From: Candidatus Woesearchaeota archaeon
Lineage (GTDB): Archaea; Nanobdellota; Nanobdellia; Woesearchaeales; WJKL01
Reading direction: 5' to 3'
DNA: 64,000 nucleotides
Assembly (NCBI GenBank): GCA_019322435.1
Contig: JAHWIR010000004.1
Span: forward strand, 61,890 to 125,889
Position 1 is the first letter of the stretch. Every line of letters starts with the position of its first letter. This document shows positions 42,303 through 50,020 of this stretch, piece after piece. The position numbers were made by a program, and so were the translations under genes. The notes below the pieces were generated by a model, which saw only the letters and a list, made by a program, of their open reading frames with translations, made no database searches and was not told the DNA's origin.

Positions 42303-43763
42303 ATGTTAACAGAATCATTTTCAGGAATAAGAGGATTATTCAATAAAGATTTGACTAGAGAAGTTATTGAAAACTATGCTTTAAGCTATGCAAACTTCTT
42401 AAAAAAATCAAATCCAAAGCCATTGATAATCCTAGGAATGGACACTCGTCCATCTTCTCCAATAATAAAAGAAGATATGAAAAAAGTCTTTCTTCAGCAA
42501 GGAATTGATGTCTATGATGTGGGCTTTAACACAACTCCAGCAATCCAGCATGGAGTAAGGCATTATAAAGCCGATGGCGGTGTTGTAATCTCTGCTTCTC
42601 ACAACGAACCAATCTGGAATGGATGGAAATTCCTAAGAAAGACAGGCTCTGTTCTAAAACCAGAAGAGATTGAAGAAGTGATACAAAACTCAAAATCACC
42701 AAAATCAGATAAAAAAGAGATAAGAGGCAAAGCAGAAGAAAGGGGCTCTGAGCTAAGGCAAAGTTACATTGATTTTGTTCTCAACCACATCGGAGAAAAA
42801 GGGATTATTGCAATACAAAATGCCAAATTCAAGGTGGTTGTTGATCCAAATGGAGGGACAGCCTCAACAGTCATAAAACCCATTCTTGAAAGATTAAATG
42901 TTGAGATTACTGGCAAAAATATGAGCCTGGGAGTTTTCAACAGATTGATTGAACCAAATGAAAAATCATTAGCTTACTTAGCTTATTATGTTGAAGACCT
43001 GAATGCAGATATCGGAGCAGGATGGGATTGTGATGGCGACCGTGTTGAATTAGTCATCCCAAATGATTCAAAATTCTCTAGAGAGCGTGGAAGAATGCTT
43101 TCAGGAAACTATATTCTTGCTTTGATTGTAGAAGAAGTGTTATCAGAACACAACCAGCCATCAGTTGTAGTAATTAATGACGCAACCTCTGACTTAATAA
43201 AAGAAATAGCCAGAAAATACAATTCAAAAACACTAGAAGTAGAAGTAGGAGAAATCAATGTTGTAGATAAAATGGATGAAACAGAATCTCCAGTAGGAGG
43301 AGAAGGATCTTCCTCAGGAGGCATTGTTCCTCCTTCAAAATGCCGCGATGGTGTCTTATCTCTAGTACAAATCCTCTATTTGATGGCAAAAAGAAAGCAA
43401 AAAATAACAGATATATTGGAAGAATTCCCTCCTTATTACAGCTCAAGAATTGACATTAAATGTGATCCAGAAATTAGTTCAAAAATGAGGGACAAGCTAG
43501 AAGAATACTGGCAAAATCAAGCATTCATAAAAGAGATTAGAAAAACAGGAGATAAAACAGGAGGCCTAAAAATAATAAGAGAGCTTGAAAAGCATGGCCC
43601 TGGCTGGATTTGGTATAGAGCATCAAAAACAGAAAAAGGCCTTTTCAGGATTATAACAGATGCAAAACAAAGAGAATACGCTGACAAGCTTCTTGCAATG
43701 GGAGAAAAAGCATTTAATGACTGCGCAACTGAAATTGAATTAGAATCAGGTGATACAGAATGA
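42303..43763 (+). CDS. phosphohexomutase (phosphoglucomutase/phosphomannomutase family)
   Basis: 486 residues, four-domain alpha-D-phosphohexomutase. Phosphoserine S99 in VISASHNE, metal loop DCDGDRVELV near 241-250, sugar-binding GEGSSSGG near 337-344. It interconverts hexose 1- and 6-phosphates. Followed with ATGA overlap by a sugar nucleotidyltransferase, so together they probably make an NDP-sugar, possibly the UDP-glucose used by the glycogen synthase. TATA at 42266-42276 precedes it. Confidence 0.92.
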   Translation: MLTESFSGIRGLFNKDLTREVIENYALSYANFLKKSNPKPLIILGMDTRPSSPIIKEDMKKVFLQQGIDVYDVGFNTTPAIQHGVRHYKADGGVVISASHNEPIWNGWKFLRKTGSVLKPEEIEEVIQNSKSPKSDKKEIRGKAEERGSELRQSYIDFVLNHIGEKGIIAIQNAKFKVVVDPNGGTASTVIKPILERLNVEITGKNMSLGVFNRLIEPNEKSLAYLAYYVEDLNADIGAGWDCDGDRVELVIPNDSKFSRERGRMLSGNYILALIVEEVLSEHNQPSVVVINDATSDLIKEIARKYNSKTLEVEVGEINVVDKMDETESPVGGEGSSSGGIVPPSKCRDGVLSLVQILYLMAKRKQKITDILEEFPPYYSSRIDIKCDPEISSKMRDKLEEYWQNQAFIKEIRKTGDKTGGLKIIRELEKHGPGWIWYRASKTEKGLFRIITDAKQREYADKLLAMGEKAFNDCATEIELESGDTE

Positions 43764-44458
43764 AGGCAGTAATTATGGCAGCAGGAAAAGGAACAAGAAT
43801 GCTTCCTTTGACAGAACACACTCCAAAAGTACTAATTGAAATAAATGGCAAACCATTCTTACATTATGTTATTGAAAACCTAAAAAAAGCAGGATTTGAT
43901 GAATTTGGAATCATAGCTGGCCATCTAAAAGAAAAAATACAGGAATATGTCAAACAAAATAACATAAATGCAACAATCATAGAGCAAAAAGAACAATTAG
44001 GAACAGGCCATGCTGTAATACAGGCAAAAGACTTCTGCAAAGATGAATCTTTCATTGTTCTTGGCGGAGATAACTTGTTCTCAGTTGAAGACCTAAAAGC
44101 AATAAATAACCAAGATGAATTCTGCTATGCGATTGGCAAGGAAACTCCAGGAGATATAAGCAGGTATGGTATCTTTGTTGTAGAAGGAGATAGATTAGTA
44201 AAGATAGAAGAAAAACCAGAAATACCTCCAAGCAACATAGTAAATATTGGCTTGTACAAATTCACACCAGAAATCTGGTCTGCTTTAGACCAAATTGAAC
44301 TTTCTCCAAGAGGCGAATATGAACTGACAGATGCAGTTAACATCCTGGCAGAAAAAGGAAAAGTAAAAGCATTAAAATTGCATAATTACTGGCTTGATCT
44401 AGGTTCTAAAGAAGATATTCCAAAAATAGAAGAAGAAATAAGAAAACTAGAATTCTAA
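43760..44458 (+). CDS. sugar-1-phosphate nucleotidyltransferase
   Basis: 232 residues of GT-A nucleotidyltransferase fold: AVIMAAGKGTRMLPLTEHTPK (signature), GTGHAVIQAKDF, VLGGDNLFS (metal aspartate), EEKPEIPPSNIVNIGLY. Without the C-terminal left-handed beta-helix of GlmU. Makes UDP- or dTDP-sugar from NTP and hexose-1-phosphate. Stop shared with the SemiSWEET gene. Confidence 0.88.
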   Translation: MKAVIMAAGKGTRMLPLTEHTPKVLIEINGKPFLHYVIENLKKAGFDEFGIIAGHLKEKIQEYVKQNNINATIIEQKEQLGTGHAVIQAKDFCKDESFIVLGGDNLFSVEDLKAINNQDEFCYAIGKETPGDISRYGIFVVEGDRLVKIEEKPEIPPSNIVNIGLYKFTPEIWSALDQIELSPRGEYELTDAVNILAEKGKVKALKLHNYWLDLGSKEDIPKIEEEIRKLEF

Positions 44459-44721
44459 TCTTTCTTTCTTCCGTATAGATAACATCCCAGAAGTACTATA
44501 ATAAATTCAATAAAAGCAAGCCCGTTCATTACAAGAACAGGAAAGTTCATTATCTCTATTCCATACAAAATCCAGATAAAAGAACCCATAGTCAAAGCAG
44601 CATATGTTAAAACAGATATATCATGAGCACTTTTTCTTTTGAATATTTTATAGATTTGCGGAAAATTAGCAACCCCATTAACAACTCCAAAAACAGTTGC
44701 AAGCATTGATAATATTGTCAT
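44455..44721 (-). CDS. SemiSWEET-type sugar transporter (PQ-loop)
   Basis: 88 residues with three membrane helices. The PQ-loop motif is in VANFPQIYKIFKRKSAHDIS (about 17-36), followed by ALTMGSFIWILYGI. Such half-transporters dimerise to move mono- or disaccharides by diffusion. Located next to sugar-phosphate enzymes. Three bases separate it from trmI; the two genes run in the same direction. Confidence 0.85.
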   Translation of the reverse strand: MTILSMLATVFGVVNGVANFPQIYKIFKRKSAHDISVLTYAALTMGSFIWILYGIEIMNFPVLVMNGLAFIEFIIVLLGCYLYGRKKD

Positions 44722-44724
44722 TAT

Positions 44725-45498
44725 TTAGACCCTCCTTACAAAAGTCAAAAAAGCTGTATGCCCAATACCTTCGCTTCTAGGTCTTACAACTGGCCCGTTT
44801 ATTTTCCAGCTTCTTTCAACTAACTCAACAGTTTTCTCATGAATAAACTTTCCATTGGCTTTAATTGCATTGACAAAATCAGCTGTCTGGGTTATCTGAG
44901 GGTTATAGACAACAAGATAACCTCCAACTCTCAAACATTTCTCAGCTGCCTGTATTGCATTCCATGGAGTTGGCAAATCTAATACAACCAAATCAACATC
45001 TTTCTCATCAATTCCCTTAAAAATACTTTTCTCTTTAACCTTGATATTCTTTAATCCCAGATTCTTGATATTCTCTTTAGCTACTTTTATATTCTCTTTT
45101 TCAATATCATAGCTTACAACCTCTTTGCACATATGCGCAAGATAAATTGCATTAGCTCCGCAGCCAGTCCCAGCATCTACAATCCTGCTGTTCTTATTAA
45201 CACCAGTCTGAGCCATAATATAACCAATATCCTTTAATGTCATAATCTGGGATGTTCTTCTTATCCTTTTGTAATCATCAATAAAATCAGCATCCAGCAG
45301 AATAAACTCTTTGCCTGTATTGCTTTTCACAGCACTTCCTGCTTTCTTCTTCAAATCTGATTTAGAAATAACACCATACTGTGTAGAATAATCCTTAGTC
45401 AAATCATCAATATAAAACTTCTTCAATTTAATGACAGATATCTCTTTATTTAATTCTTTTACAAATTCTCTTTTTGGCTTTGAAATCAGAATTTTCAT
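44725..45498 (-). CDS. trmI: tRNA (adenine-57/58-N1)-methyltransferase
   Basis: 257 residues. The N-terminal beta domain (VISKSDLKKKAGSAV) is followed by the SAM domain: KRIRRTSQIMTLKDIGYIM, IVDAGTGCGANAIYLAHM, VVSYDIEKENIKVAK, VDLVVLDLPTPWNAI, GIGHTAFLTFVRR at the end. These fit archaeal TrmI, which makes m1A57/58 in the T loop of tRNA. The ATG is only 9 bases past the 3' end of tRNA-Cys, so the mRNA may be released by tRNA 3' processing. Confidence 0.92.
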   Translation of the reverse strand: MKILISKPKREFVKELNKEISVIKLKKFYIDDLTKDYSTQYGVISKSDLKKKAGSAVKSNTGKEFILLDADFIDDYKRIRRTSQIMTLKDIGYIMAQTGVNKNSRIVDAGTGCGANAIYLAHMCKEVVSYDIEKENIKVAKENIKNLGLKNIKVKEKSIFKGIDEKDVDLVVLDLPTPWNAIQAAEKCLRVGGYLVVYNPQITQTADFVNAIKANGKFIHEKTVELVERSWKINGPVVRPRSEGIGHTAFLTFVRRV

Positions 45499-45507
45499 GA
45501 TAAAAAA

Positions 45508-45579
45508 GCGGAGGATGGGACTCGAACCCACGAATAAACGGGTTGCAGCCGTTCGCCTTAGCCGCTTGGCCACCTCCGC
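45508..45579 (-). tRNA. tRNA-Cys (GCA)
   Basis: 72-base cloverleaf: acceptor GCGGAGG/CCTCCGC, D arm GCC..GGC, anticodon arm AACGG-CTGCAAC-CCGTT giving GCA, T arm GTGGG-TTCGAGT-CCCAT. The unpaired base 73 is U, the identity base of tRNA-Cys. CCA is not encoded; TTTTT follows. Three bases downstream of tRNA-Arg. Confidence 0.95.
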
Positions 45580-45582
45580 AAC

Positions 45583-45703
45583 GGCCCTGAGGGGACTCTC
45601 GCGAACGCGAGGATTTCCCACGCTCTATTCGAACCCCCGATCTACAGCTTTCCTAACAAAAGCTTAGAAGGCTGTCGCCTTATCCAGACTAGGCTACAGG
45701 GCC
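45583..45703 (-). tRNA. tRNA-Arg (UCU) interrupted by two introns
   Basis: Acceptor GGCCCTG/CAGGGCC, D arm GCCT..AGGC, anticodon stem ACAGC/GCTGT. The anticodon loop begins CTTCTA, then carries about 15 extra bases (about 45647-45661) before A-GCTGT, giving anticodon UCU if spliced at 37/38. The T stem GGGGG/CCCCT encloses TTCGAA plus a 32-base insert (about 45596-45627) before the last T. Flanking the insert, TTCG pairs with CGAG and leaves 3-base bulges AAT and AGT, a bulge-helix-bulge splice signal at 59/60. Base 73 is G. Confidence 0.85.
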
Positions 45704-45725
45704 ATAGAGAAAAATAGAAATAATA

Positions 45726-45737
45726 CATTTATAAATG
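45726..45737 (-). promoter_or_regulatory. promoter of the tRNA-Arg/tRNA-Cys/trmI unit
   Basis: CATTTATAAATG, palindromic, centred about 28 bases before the mature 5' end of tRNA-Arg. No other TATA precedes tRNA-Cys or trmI. Confidence 0.6.
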
Positions 45738-45741
45738 TTAC

Positions 45742-45861
45742 TTATTGTCTATCACTGTGCATAGTGCAGTCTTTCTTCAACTCCCAGAAATAAAAACACT
45801 TCCTTCCATGATCTTCCCAAACTTTACATCCAGCACAACTTCTAGGTATTTCTTGTTCCAT
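45742..45861 (-). CDS. 39-residue cysteine-rich protein downstream of top6A
   Basis: Short frame starting immediately after the top6A stop (TAA-ATG). Encodes CAGC (9-12), C22 and C31 with H18 and H35, a possible single zinc site, plus aromatic residues (KVWEDHGRKCFYFWEL). Coupling to top6A and the cysteine pattern support it; no homology is known to me. Confidence 0.5.
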   Translation of the reverse strand: MEQEIPRSCAGCKVWEDHGRKCFYFWELKKDCTMHSDRQ

Positions 45862-46959
45862 TTAAGGCAACCAAGTCTTAGGCTTTTTTAATTTTTTCGG
45901 TAAATAATCAGAGATTACAAAATTCAATCCATGCTTTGCAAGTGCTTGCTGTTCTGCCCTGACTTTCATATTATTCATCTGCTTCAAAGCTTTCTGCCAT
46001 TCTTTATGATGCTGTATAAATGGGTCATTCTTAAGCAGATCTTTGATTTTCTTGACATCAACATCTTTCAAAGGATGTGACGGCAGTTTATACTCAACAA
46101 TATCCTGAGGTGTAATGCCGATGAACCGTGCATTTGGAACACAGAAAAATTCATTGATATGTGCTGCATTTCCTGAACCAACCTTCAATGTCCTGTAAAT
46201 GCTTCCATAACCATAAGGATCTCCGTCAGTAAAAACATAGACAGGAATCTTCTTTGATTCTGATAACCTTCTGATAAATCTTCTGCAGGCTCTTGTAGGA
46301 ACTCCTCCCATTGAAACCAAAATACAATTTGCCTTTTTCCAATACTTATGCTTAACCAGCCTCTGGAACATACCAGCAGTCTCTATAGCCAAAACAAACT
46401 TGGCATTTGTATCAAACTTCAGATGCTCAACAGAGATTGGAATTGAATAAGCTCCTGAGCCAAACTTAGTGCAGTCAATCTTCAAGGATTTTCCTGTTTC
46501 AGTATCCTTGTCAATAACAACCAACTTCCCAGCAACTTCTCCTCCTTTTTCTTCAGGAATAAAACCAAGCTGCTCTCTATTGACCATCATCATTGCTTCA
46601 ACATCATCCATAACAGAATCAGACTCAGGCTGTTCTTTAAATCTTGCTTCAGCCCAGTTCTTGGAGATATAATAAGCCTCTCTTTTAGATGCAATATCAT
46701 CTTTCTCAACCAATTCCTTGCTCAAAGACATCATCTTCAGTGTCTGGGCAAAAGTCTTGACACTTGCTGCAGTCAATGTCCTTATCTTCATCTTTCCTAA
46801 CAGCTCAAAATAACCATCTTTAGGATCATACTTTACATTGCTCAAGCTTCTTAAAGGAGATTTTAACTCAGGCTGTTTCTTCTTCAATATCTTGCTATAG
46901 ACTCCCTTTGCAAGATCATTGATCTGCGGCAGCACCCCTTTACTTTTCTTTTTTGGCAT
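45862..46959 (-). CDS. top6A: DNA topoisomerase VI subunit A
   Basis: Spo11-like DNA-cleaving subunit, 365 residues. The winged-helix domain carries the catalytic tyrosine in REAYYISKNW (Y97, alternatively Y96). The Toprim acidic residues are in VFTDGDPYGYGSIYRTL near 240. C-terminal KHGLNFVISDYLP is conserved. With subunit B it relaxes and decatenates DNA. Overlaps top6B by 20 bases. Confidence 0.96.
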   Translation of the reverse strand: MPKKKSKGVLPQINDLAKGVYSKILKKKQPELKSPLRSLSNVKYDPKDGYFELLGKMKIRTLTAASVKTFAQTLKMMSLSKELVEKDDIASKREAYYISKNWAEARFKEQPESDSVMDDVEAMMMVNREQLGFIPEEKGGEVAGKLVVIDKDTETGKSLKIDCTKFGSGAYSIPISVEHLKFDTNAKFVLAIETAGMFQRLVKHKYWKKANCILVSMGGVPTRACRRFIRRLSESKKIPVYVFTDGDPYGYGSIYRTLKVGSGNAAHINEFFCVPNARFIGITPQDIVEYKLPSHPLKDVDVKKIKDLLKNDPFIQHHKEWQKALKQMNNMKVRAEQQALAKHGLNFVISDYLPKKLKKPKTWLP

Positions 46960-48715
46960 TTTTCTCCTCCAGTGCTAATCCTTCATCAAACTCAGATGTA
47001 TCGATCTTTATCTCCTCTAATTTTCCTCTTTTCTTCTCTAATATAGTTTTCAACAGTTTCTCAAGCTTTTTCTCATCTGCAACCTTTAACTTCAGCAATT
47101 CCCTTAAAGCTTCTCCAATATAAGGTATATAAGTCTCAATATAGCCTCTTTTCTTGCCTTCAGCTGCAATATATTTTTTCTTCTTGACATAGCTGGCCAG
47201 TTTCCTTCCCACTTCTTGTACAGCTAATTTTATTTCTTTGATGATTTCAGGATAATGGGCAATAGCCTCTTTTGATTCAGATGTAAACGGCACCCACACA
47301 GAAGCAATATGAACAACAATAGTGCAAGGGCCTACAGGTAATGCTCCTTTCGATTGGCTTAAGCCATAACTTCTCCAGTTTGTCTGAACAACAGATTTTG
47401 AAACAGCACAAGCTCCTGGCTGATAAAGCAGAGGAACCCTGTTTGCAAATCTCAACAATCTTATCTGTCCTTCCTCATCCTGCTCTCCGCCATAAGCCAC
47501 TCCTGCTTCAATGATAAACGGGTTTCCCCTATAGACAGATGGAGGCCTGGTTGCAGCAGCATAAAATTCAGCTTTTATCTCCTTCCTTAAACCTTTCTCA
47601 AGAGCTTCAGCTCCAATAGGGCTGATGCAGTCAGTAGGAGGATTCATGATGCGTGTCTTTTTTATTCCATGTTCAAGCCTTTCAGCCATCTCTCTTGTCA
47701 TTCTTTTTGGTTTTGTATCAGGCAAAATAGCTGCATTTGAACATATCTGTTTAGCAGTCCCTGCTCCAACCCTAGAAAAATCAGTGTGCAAAAAACCAGA
47801 AACACTTCTTGCTTTAGTAGCATTAAGCATCTTTATCAGTCTGCCAAGCTCAACACCATAAGGATGAGGCTTTATCTCTTTAGGATCTTTTGGCAGTTCT
47901 TCAACAGCCCTTGGAAATATCATCTGTTTTGCTAGCGGACTAGCATAAATCAAAGTAACATGAGGATTTACAATAGCAGTCTGCTTCAGATATTTGTCAA
48001 CACTCTGCCCTCCAGCTTGATACGTCCCTTCCAGATCAATCTCAATCTTTGTTCCGTGCTCTTTGTTCCACTGGATTTCTTTCTCTGCAACTATCTTTGG
48101 CTCATTTTTCTGGGTATCGATCTTTAGTTCATAATAATGAGCAGGTGATTTTGGACTGATCCTAGACATAATCTTTACAGGCTTTCCAGTTGTCAGCTGC
48201 CCGTATAAAGCAGCAGCTGAAATTCCGATTCCTTGCTGCCCTCTGCTTTGCTTTAAAGTATGGAACTTGCTTCCGTATAATAATTTAGCAAAAATATTAG
48301 GAATCTGTTTTTTCACAACACCAGGCCCATTATCCTCAACAATGATCCGGTATCTGTCTGTGATCGTTGGCTTTTCCTCAACCTCTTCTGTAACCAAAGT
48401 TGTCTGCCCTTCTTCAACCTCTTTCTTGATCTCAGGCTTTGTGCTCATATCTATAATCTGTACCTTTACTTCTGGCAAAACTTTAGCTTCTTCGCAAGCA
48501 TCCAAAGAATTATCAACAGCTTCTTTGACAGTTGTCAAAAGTGCTTTTCTTTTATTGTCAAATCCTAGCAGATGCCTGTTCTTCTCAAAAAACTCAGCAA
48601 CAGAAATCTCTCTCTGCTTCTTGGCAAGCTCATGAGCAATCGGCTGTTTTCTAGGAGCTGCTGCAGGAGCTTTTTTCTTCCTGGTTGTCCTTTTTCTTGT
48701 TTTTCTTTTAGCCAC
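46940..48715 (-). CDS. top6B: DNA topoisomerase VI subunit B
   Basis: GHKL ATPase subunit, about 591 residues. N-box KEAVDNSLDACEEA, IIVEDNGPGV, and the G-rich lid RGQQGIGISAAALY; transducer domain follows with the switch lysine region near SKGALP. A 40-residue insertion of Glu/Val/Thr lies between the first motifs. No ATG: the GTG at 48715, ten bases after AAGGAG, is the best start; a TTG at 48724 is adjacent to that site. Overlaps the KH gene. Confidence 0.96.
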   Translation of the reverse strand: MAKRKTRKRTTRKKKAPAAAPRKQPIAHELAKKQREISVAEFFEKNRHLLGFDNKRKALLTTVKEAVDNSLDACEEAKVLPEVKVQIIDMSTKPEIKKEVEEGQTTLVTEEVEEKPTITDRYRIIVEDNGPGVVKKQIPNIFAKLLYGSKFHTLKQSRGQQGIGISAAALYGQLTTGKPVKIMSRISPKSPAHYYELKIDTQKNEPKIVAEKEIQWNKEHGTKIEIDLEGTYQAGGQSVDKYLKQTAIVNPHVTLIYASPLAKQMIFPRAVEELPKDPKEIKPHPYGVELGRLIKMLNATKARSVSGFLHTDFSRVGAGTAKQICSNAAILPDTKPKRMTREMAERLEHGIKKTRIMNPPTDCISPIGAEALEKGLRKEIKAEFYAAATRPPSVYRGNPFIIEAGVAYGGEQDEEGQIRLLRFANRVPLLYQPGACAVSKSVVQTNWRSYGLSQSKGALPVGPCTIVVHIASVWVPFTSESKEAIAHYPEIIKEIKLAVQEVGRKLASYVKKKKYIAAEGKKRGYIETYIPYIGEALRELLKLKVADEKKLEKLLKTILEKKRGKLEEIKIDTSEFDEGLALEEKNAKKEK

Positions 48716-49262
48716 GCTGCTCAAACTCCTTTTGTATTATCTCTTTTCTTCTTTTCTCAAGCCATTTATAAATATTTCCATGCTTCGATCCCTTCAATAG
48801 GCCCTCTACAGCTCTTCTTGCCAATGCAACATTCTCAACACTGCCGATTATTGCTACAGTCCTTCCATAGATTGAGATATAACATTCAGTCAGTGCTTCA
48901 ATTGTCTTCCTTGCCTTTCCCTCAGTGCCTATCAGCCTTCCTCTCACCCTCTGCAGATGATTTTTTGTCCCTGCATACTCTTCAATATCAATGACCTCCA
49001 AAGAATAATCAGTTTTTAATAATAATTTTGCAATATTCGGATTAAATCCTCTTCCAACAGCCTTGACAACCTCTCTTGCATTGAACAGATTAATAGCATC
49101 TTTGCCAGAAATAAAAACATCCCCTTCTTCAGAATCAATCTTGATCTTGGTTTTTGTAGCAGCTTCAATATCTTTCTTTACCTTGCCTTTAACTCCAATA
49201 AGAACAGCAACCCTGTCTTTTGGTATCTTTAACTCATACTGAAACTCTGAAGTGGAGGTCAT
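48708..49262 (-). CDS. KH-domain RNA-binding protein, Dim2/Pno1-like
   Basis: 184 residues with two KH domains: first near 8-70 (IPKDRVAVLIGVKGKVKKDI), second near 85-165 (RVRGRLIGTEGKARKTIEAL, GxxG loop; GRTVAIIGSVENVALARRAV). This matches the archaeal homologue of Pno1/Dim2, which assists 3'-end maturation of 16S rRNA. C-terminal basic tail. Upstream of topoisomerase VI, with a leaderless promoter. Confidence 0.88.
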   Translation of the reverse strand: MTSTSEFQYELKIPKDRVAVLIGVKGKVKKDIEAATKTKIKIDSEEGDVFISGKDAINLFNAREVVKAVGRGFNPNIAKLLLKTDYSLEVIDIEEYAGTKNHLQRVRGRLIGTEGKARKTIEALTECYISIYGRTVAIIGSVENVALARRAVEGLLKGSKHGNIYKWLEKRRKEIIQKEFEQRG

Positions 49263-49276
49263 ATCTTGTTTTAAAA

Positions 49277-49293
49277 CATATTTATATTTAAAG
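49277..49293 (-). promoter_or_regulatory. promoter of the KH protein-topoisomerase VI operon
   Basis: Minus-strand CTTTAAATATAAATATG, centred about 24 bases before the ATG at 49262; leaderless. Confidence 0.6.
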
Positions 49294-49340
49294 TTTCTCT
49301 ATTTTAAAATAACCACTATAGAGTACTAAAAAAAGAAAGG

Positions 49341-49560
49341 TTTATATATAAGTTATACCTACCTAATAGTAGCAAATCAGGGGGCATATTCTATACCCCT
49401 TATTTAAGTTATTAAAGCTTAAATAAGCTTTTAATACTTATCTAAACACCTCTTTTCCCCTTAAATGCCTTTTTAAGGCATTTGAGGGGTTTATCATACT
49501 ATTCGAAGCAATTCGGATAAAACCCCCTTTTTCCCTGGCAAAGTTTTACTTTGCTAGGGT
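49341..49560 (+). ncRNA. hairpin-rich leader or small RNA with alternative structures
   Basis: TATA TTTATATATA at 49341-49350 predicts a transcript from about 49372. It folds into H1 GGGG..CCCC (49380-49399), H2 TTATTTAAG/CTTAAATAA (49400-49426), H3 with 15 base pairs, CCCCTTAAATGCCTT/AAGGCATTTGAGGGG, loop TTT (49457-49489), and H4 with 12 base pairs, loop TTT (49533-49559). The 3' arm of H3 can instead pair as GGGGTTTATC with GATAAAACCCC (49516-49526), which is followed by CTTTTT. H3 and that terminator-like stem exclude each other. No known family recognised. Confidence 0.55.
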
Positions 49561-49569
49561 TTATTAAAA

Positions 49570-49638
49570 ATGAAAATCATAATATATTTAACAGCAATCG
49601 TTATTTTCTTGATCACTATCTTTAGTTCTATAAAGTAA
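49570..49638 (+). CDS. 22-residue hydrophobic peptide (candidate)
   Basis: ATG to TAA frame, MKIIIYLTAIVIFLITIFSS then IK: one membrane helix with a basic residue at each end. It starts ten bases after hairpin H4. No clear ribosome site (the upstream bases are T/A-rich). It may be a small membrane protein regulated by the preceding structure, or chance. Confidence 0.35.
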   Translation: MKIIIYLTAIVIFLITIFSSIK

Positions 49639-49648
49639 AATAAAAACA

Positions 49649-49660
49649 AATCTTTATATA
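49649..49660 (+). promoter_or_regulatory. promoter before the GC-rich RNA and dnaG
   Basis: CTTTATATATTA, predicting a transcript from about 49685 that runs through the GC-rich element at 49718 and could continue into dnaG at 50021 as a 335-base leader. Confidence 0.5.
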
Positions 49661-49717
49661 TTATCGAGTATTAGTAATATTAGTATTAAAATATGCTTTA
49701 ATAGGCCCTTAAAGGCT

Positions 49718-49815
49718 TAAAAAGGCGTATTTTGGCCCGTGACGAGAGTTACTCAATGGAGCTTACGGCAAAGCCAAGCAATGAGCTTGGGGGTTATTTT
49801 GCGGGCCACAAAACC
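49718..49815 (+). ncRNA. GC-rich structured RNA candidate upstream of dnaG
   Basis: A GC-rich island in AT-rich intergenic DNA. GGCCCG (49734-49739) pairs with CGGGCC (49802-49807). Inside are GAG-TTA-CTC, GGC-AAA-GCC and CCAAGC-AATGA-GCTTGG hairpins. ACA follows the closing stem directly, as in archaeal H/ACA guide RNAs, but I could not place a kink-turn convincingly. A riboswitch-like dnaG leader is the alternative. The rest of the 749-base gene-free interval is AT-rich and featureless. Confidence 0.5.
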
Positions 49816-49937
49816 TTTAATAATTCATTAAAAGAGTATAGAACGATTAAACATTCATTGATTATCATTATTTCACTTATTTAGCTTTGAAGTACTAAAA
49901 GATTGTTCTATATTCTAAATTACAGGAGGCGCATCAC

Positions 49938-49976
49938 ATGCTCATCATTCACTATGTATCACATATAGTTAGATGA
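49938..49976 (+). CDS. 12-codon leader peptide before dnaG (weak candidate)
   Basis: ATG-CTC-ATC...AGA-TGA, preceded by ACAGGAGGCG nine bases upstream, one of the best ribosome sites in the interval. The stop is 44 bases before the dnaG ATG. It may couple or attenuate dnaG translation; short enough to be chance. Confidence 0.25.
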   Translation: MLIIHYVSHIVR

Positions 49977-50020
49977 TATGATAGGATGCTCTTTCTAAAT
50001 AAATCGGAGGAATGATAAAA

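Noticed and set aside
44725..45621. A longer trmI reading that begins upstream at 45621
   Set aside because: It runs through tRNA-Cys and the end of tRNA-Arg; the extra residues are a translation of tRNA sequence. The ATG at 45498 gives a normal TrmI N terminus.
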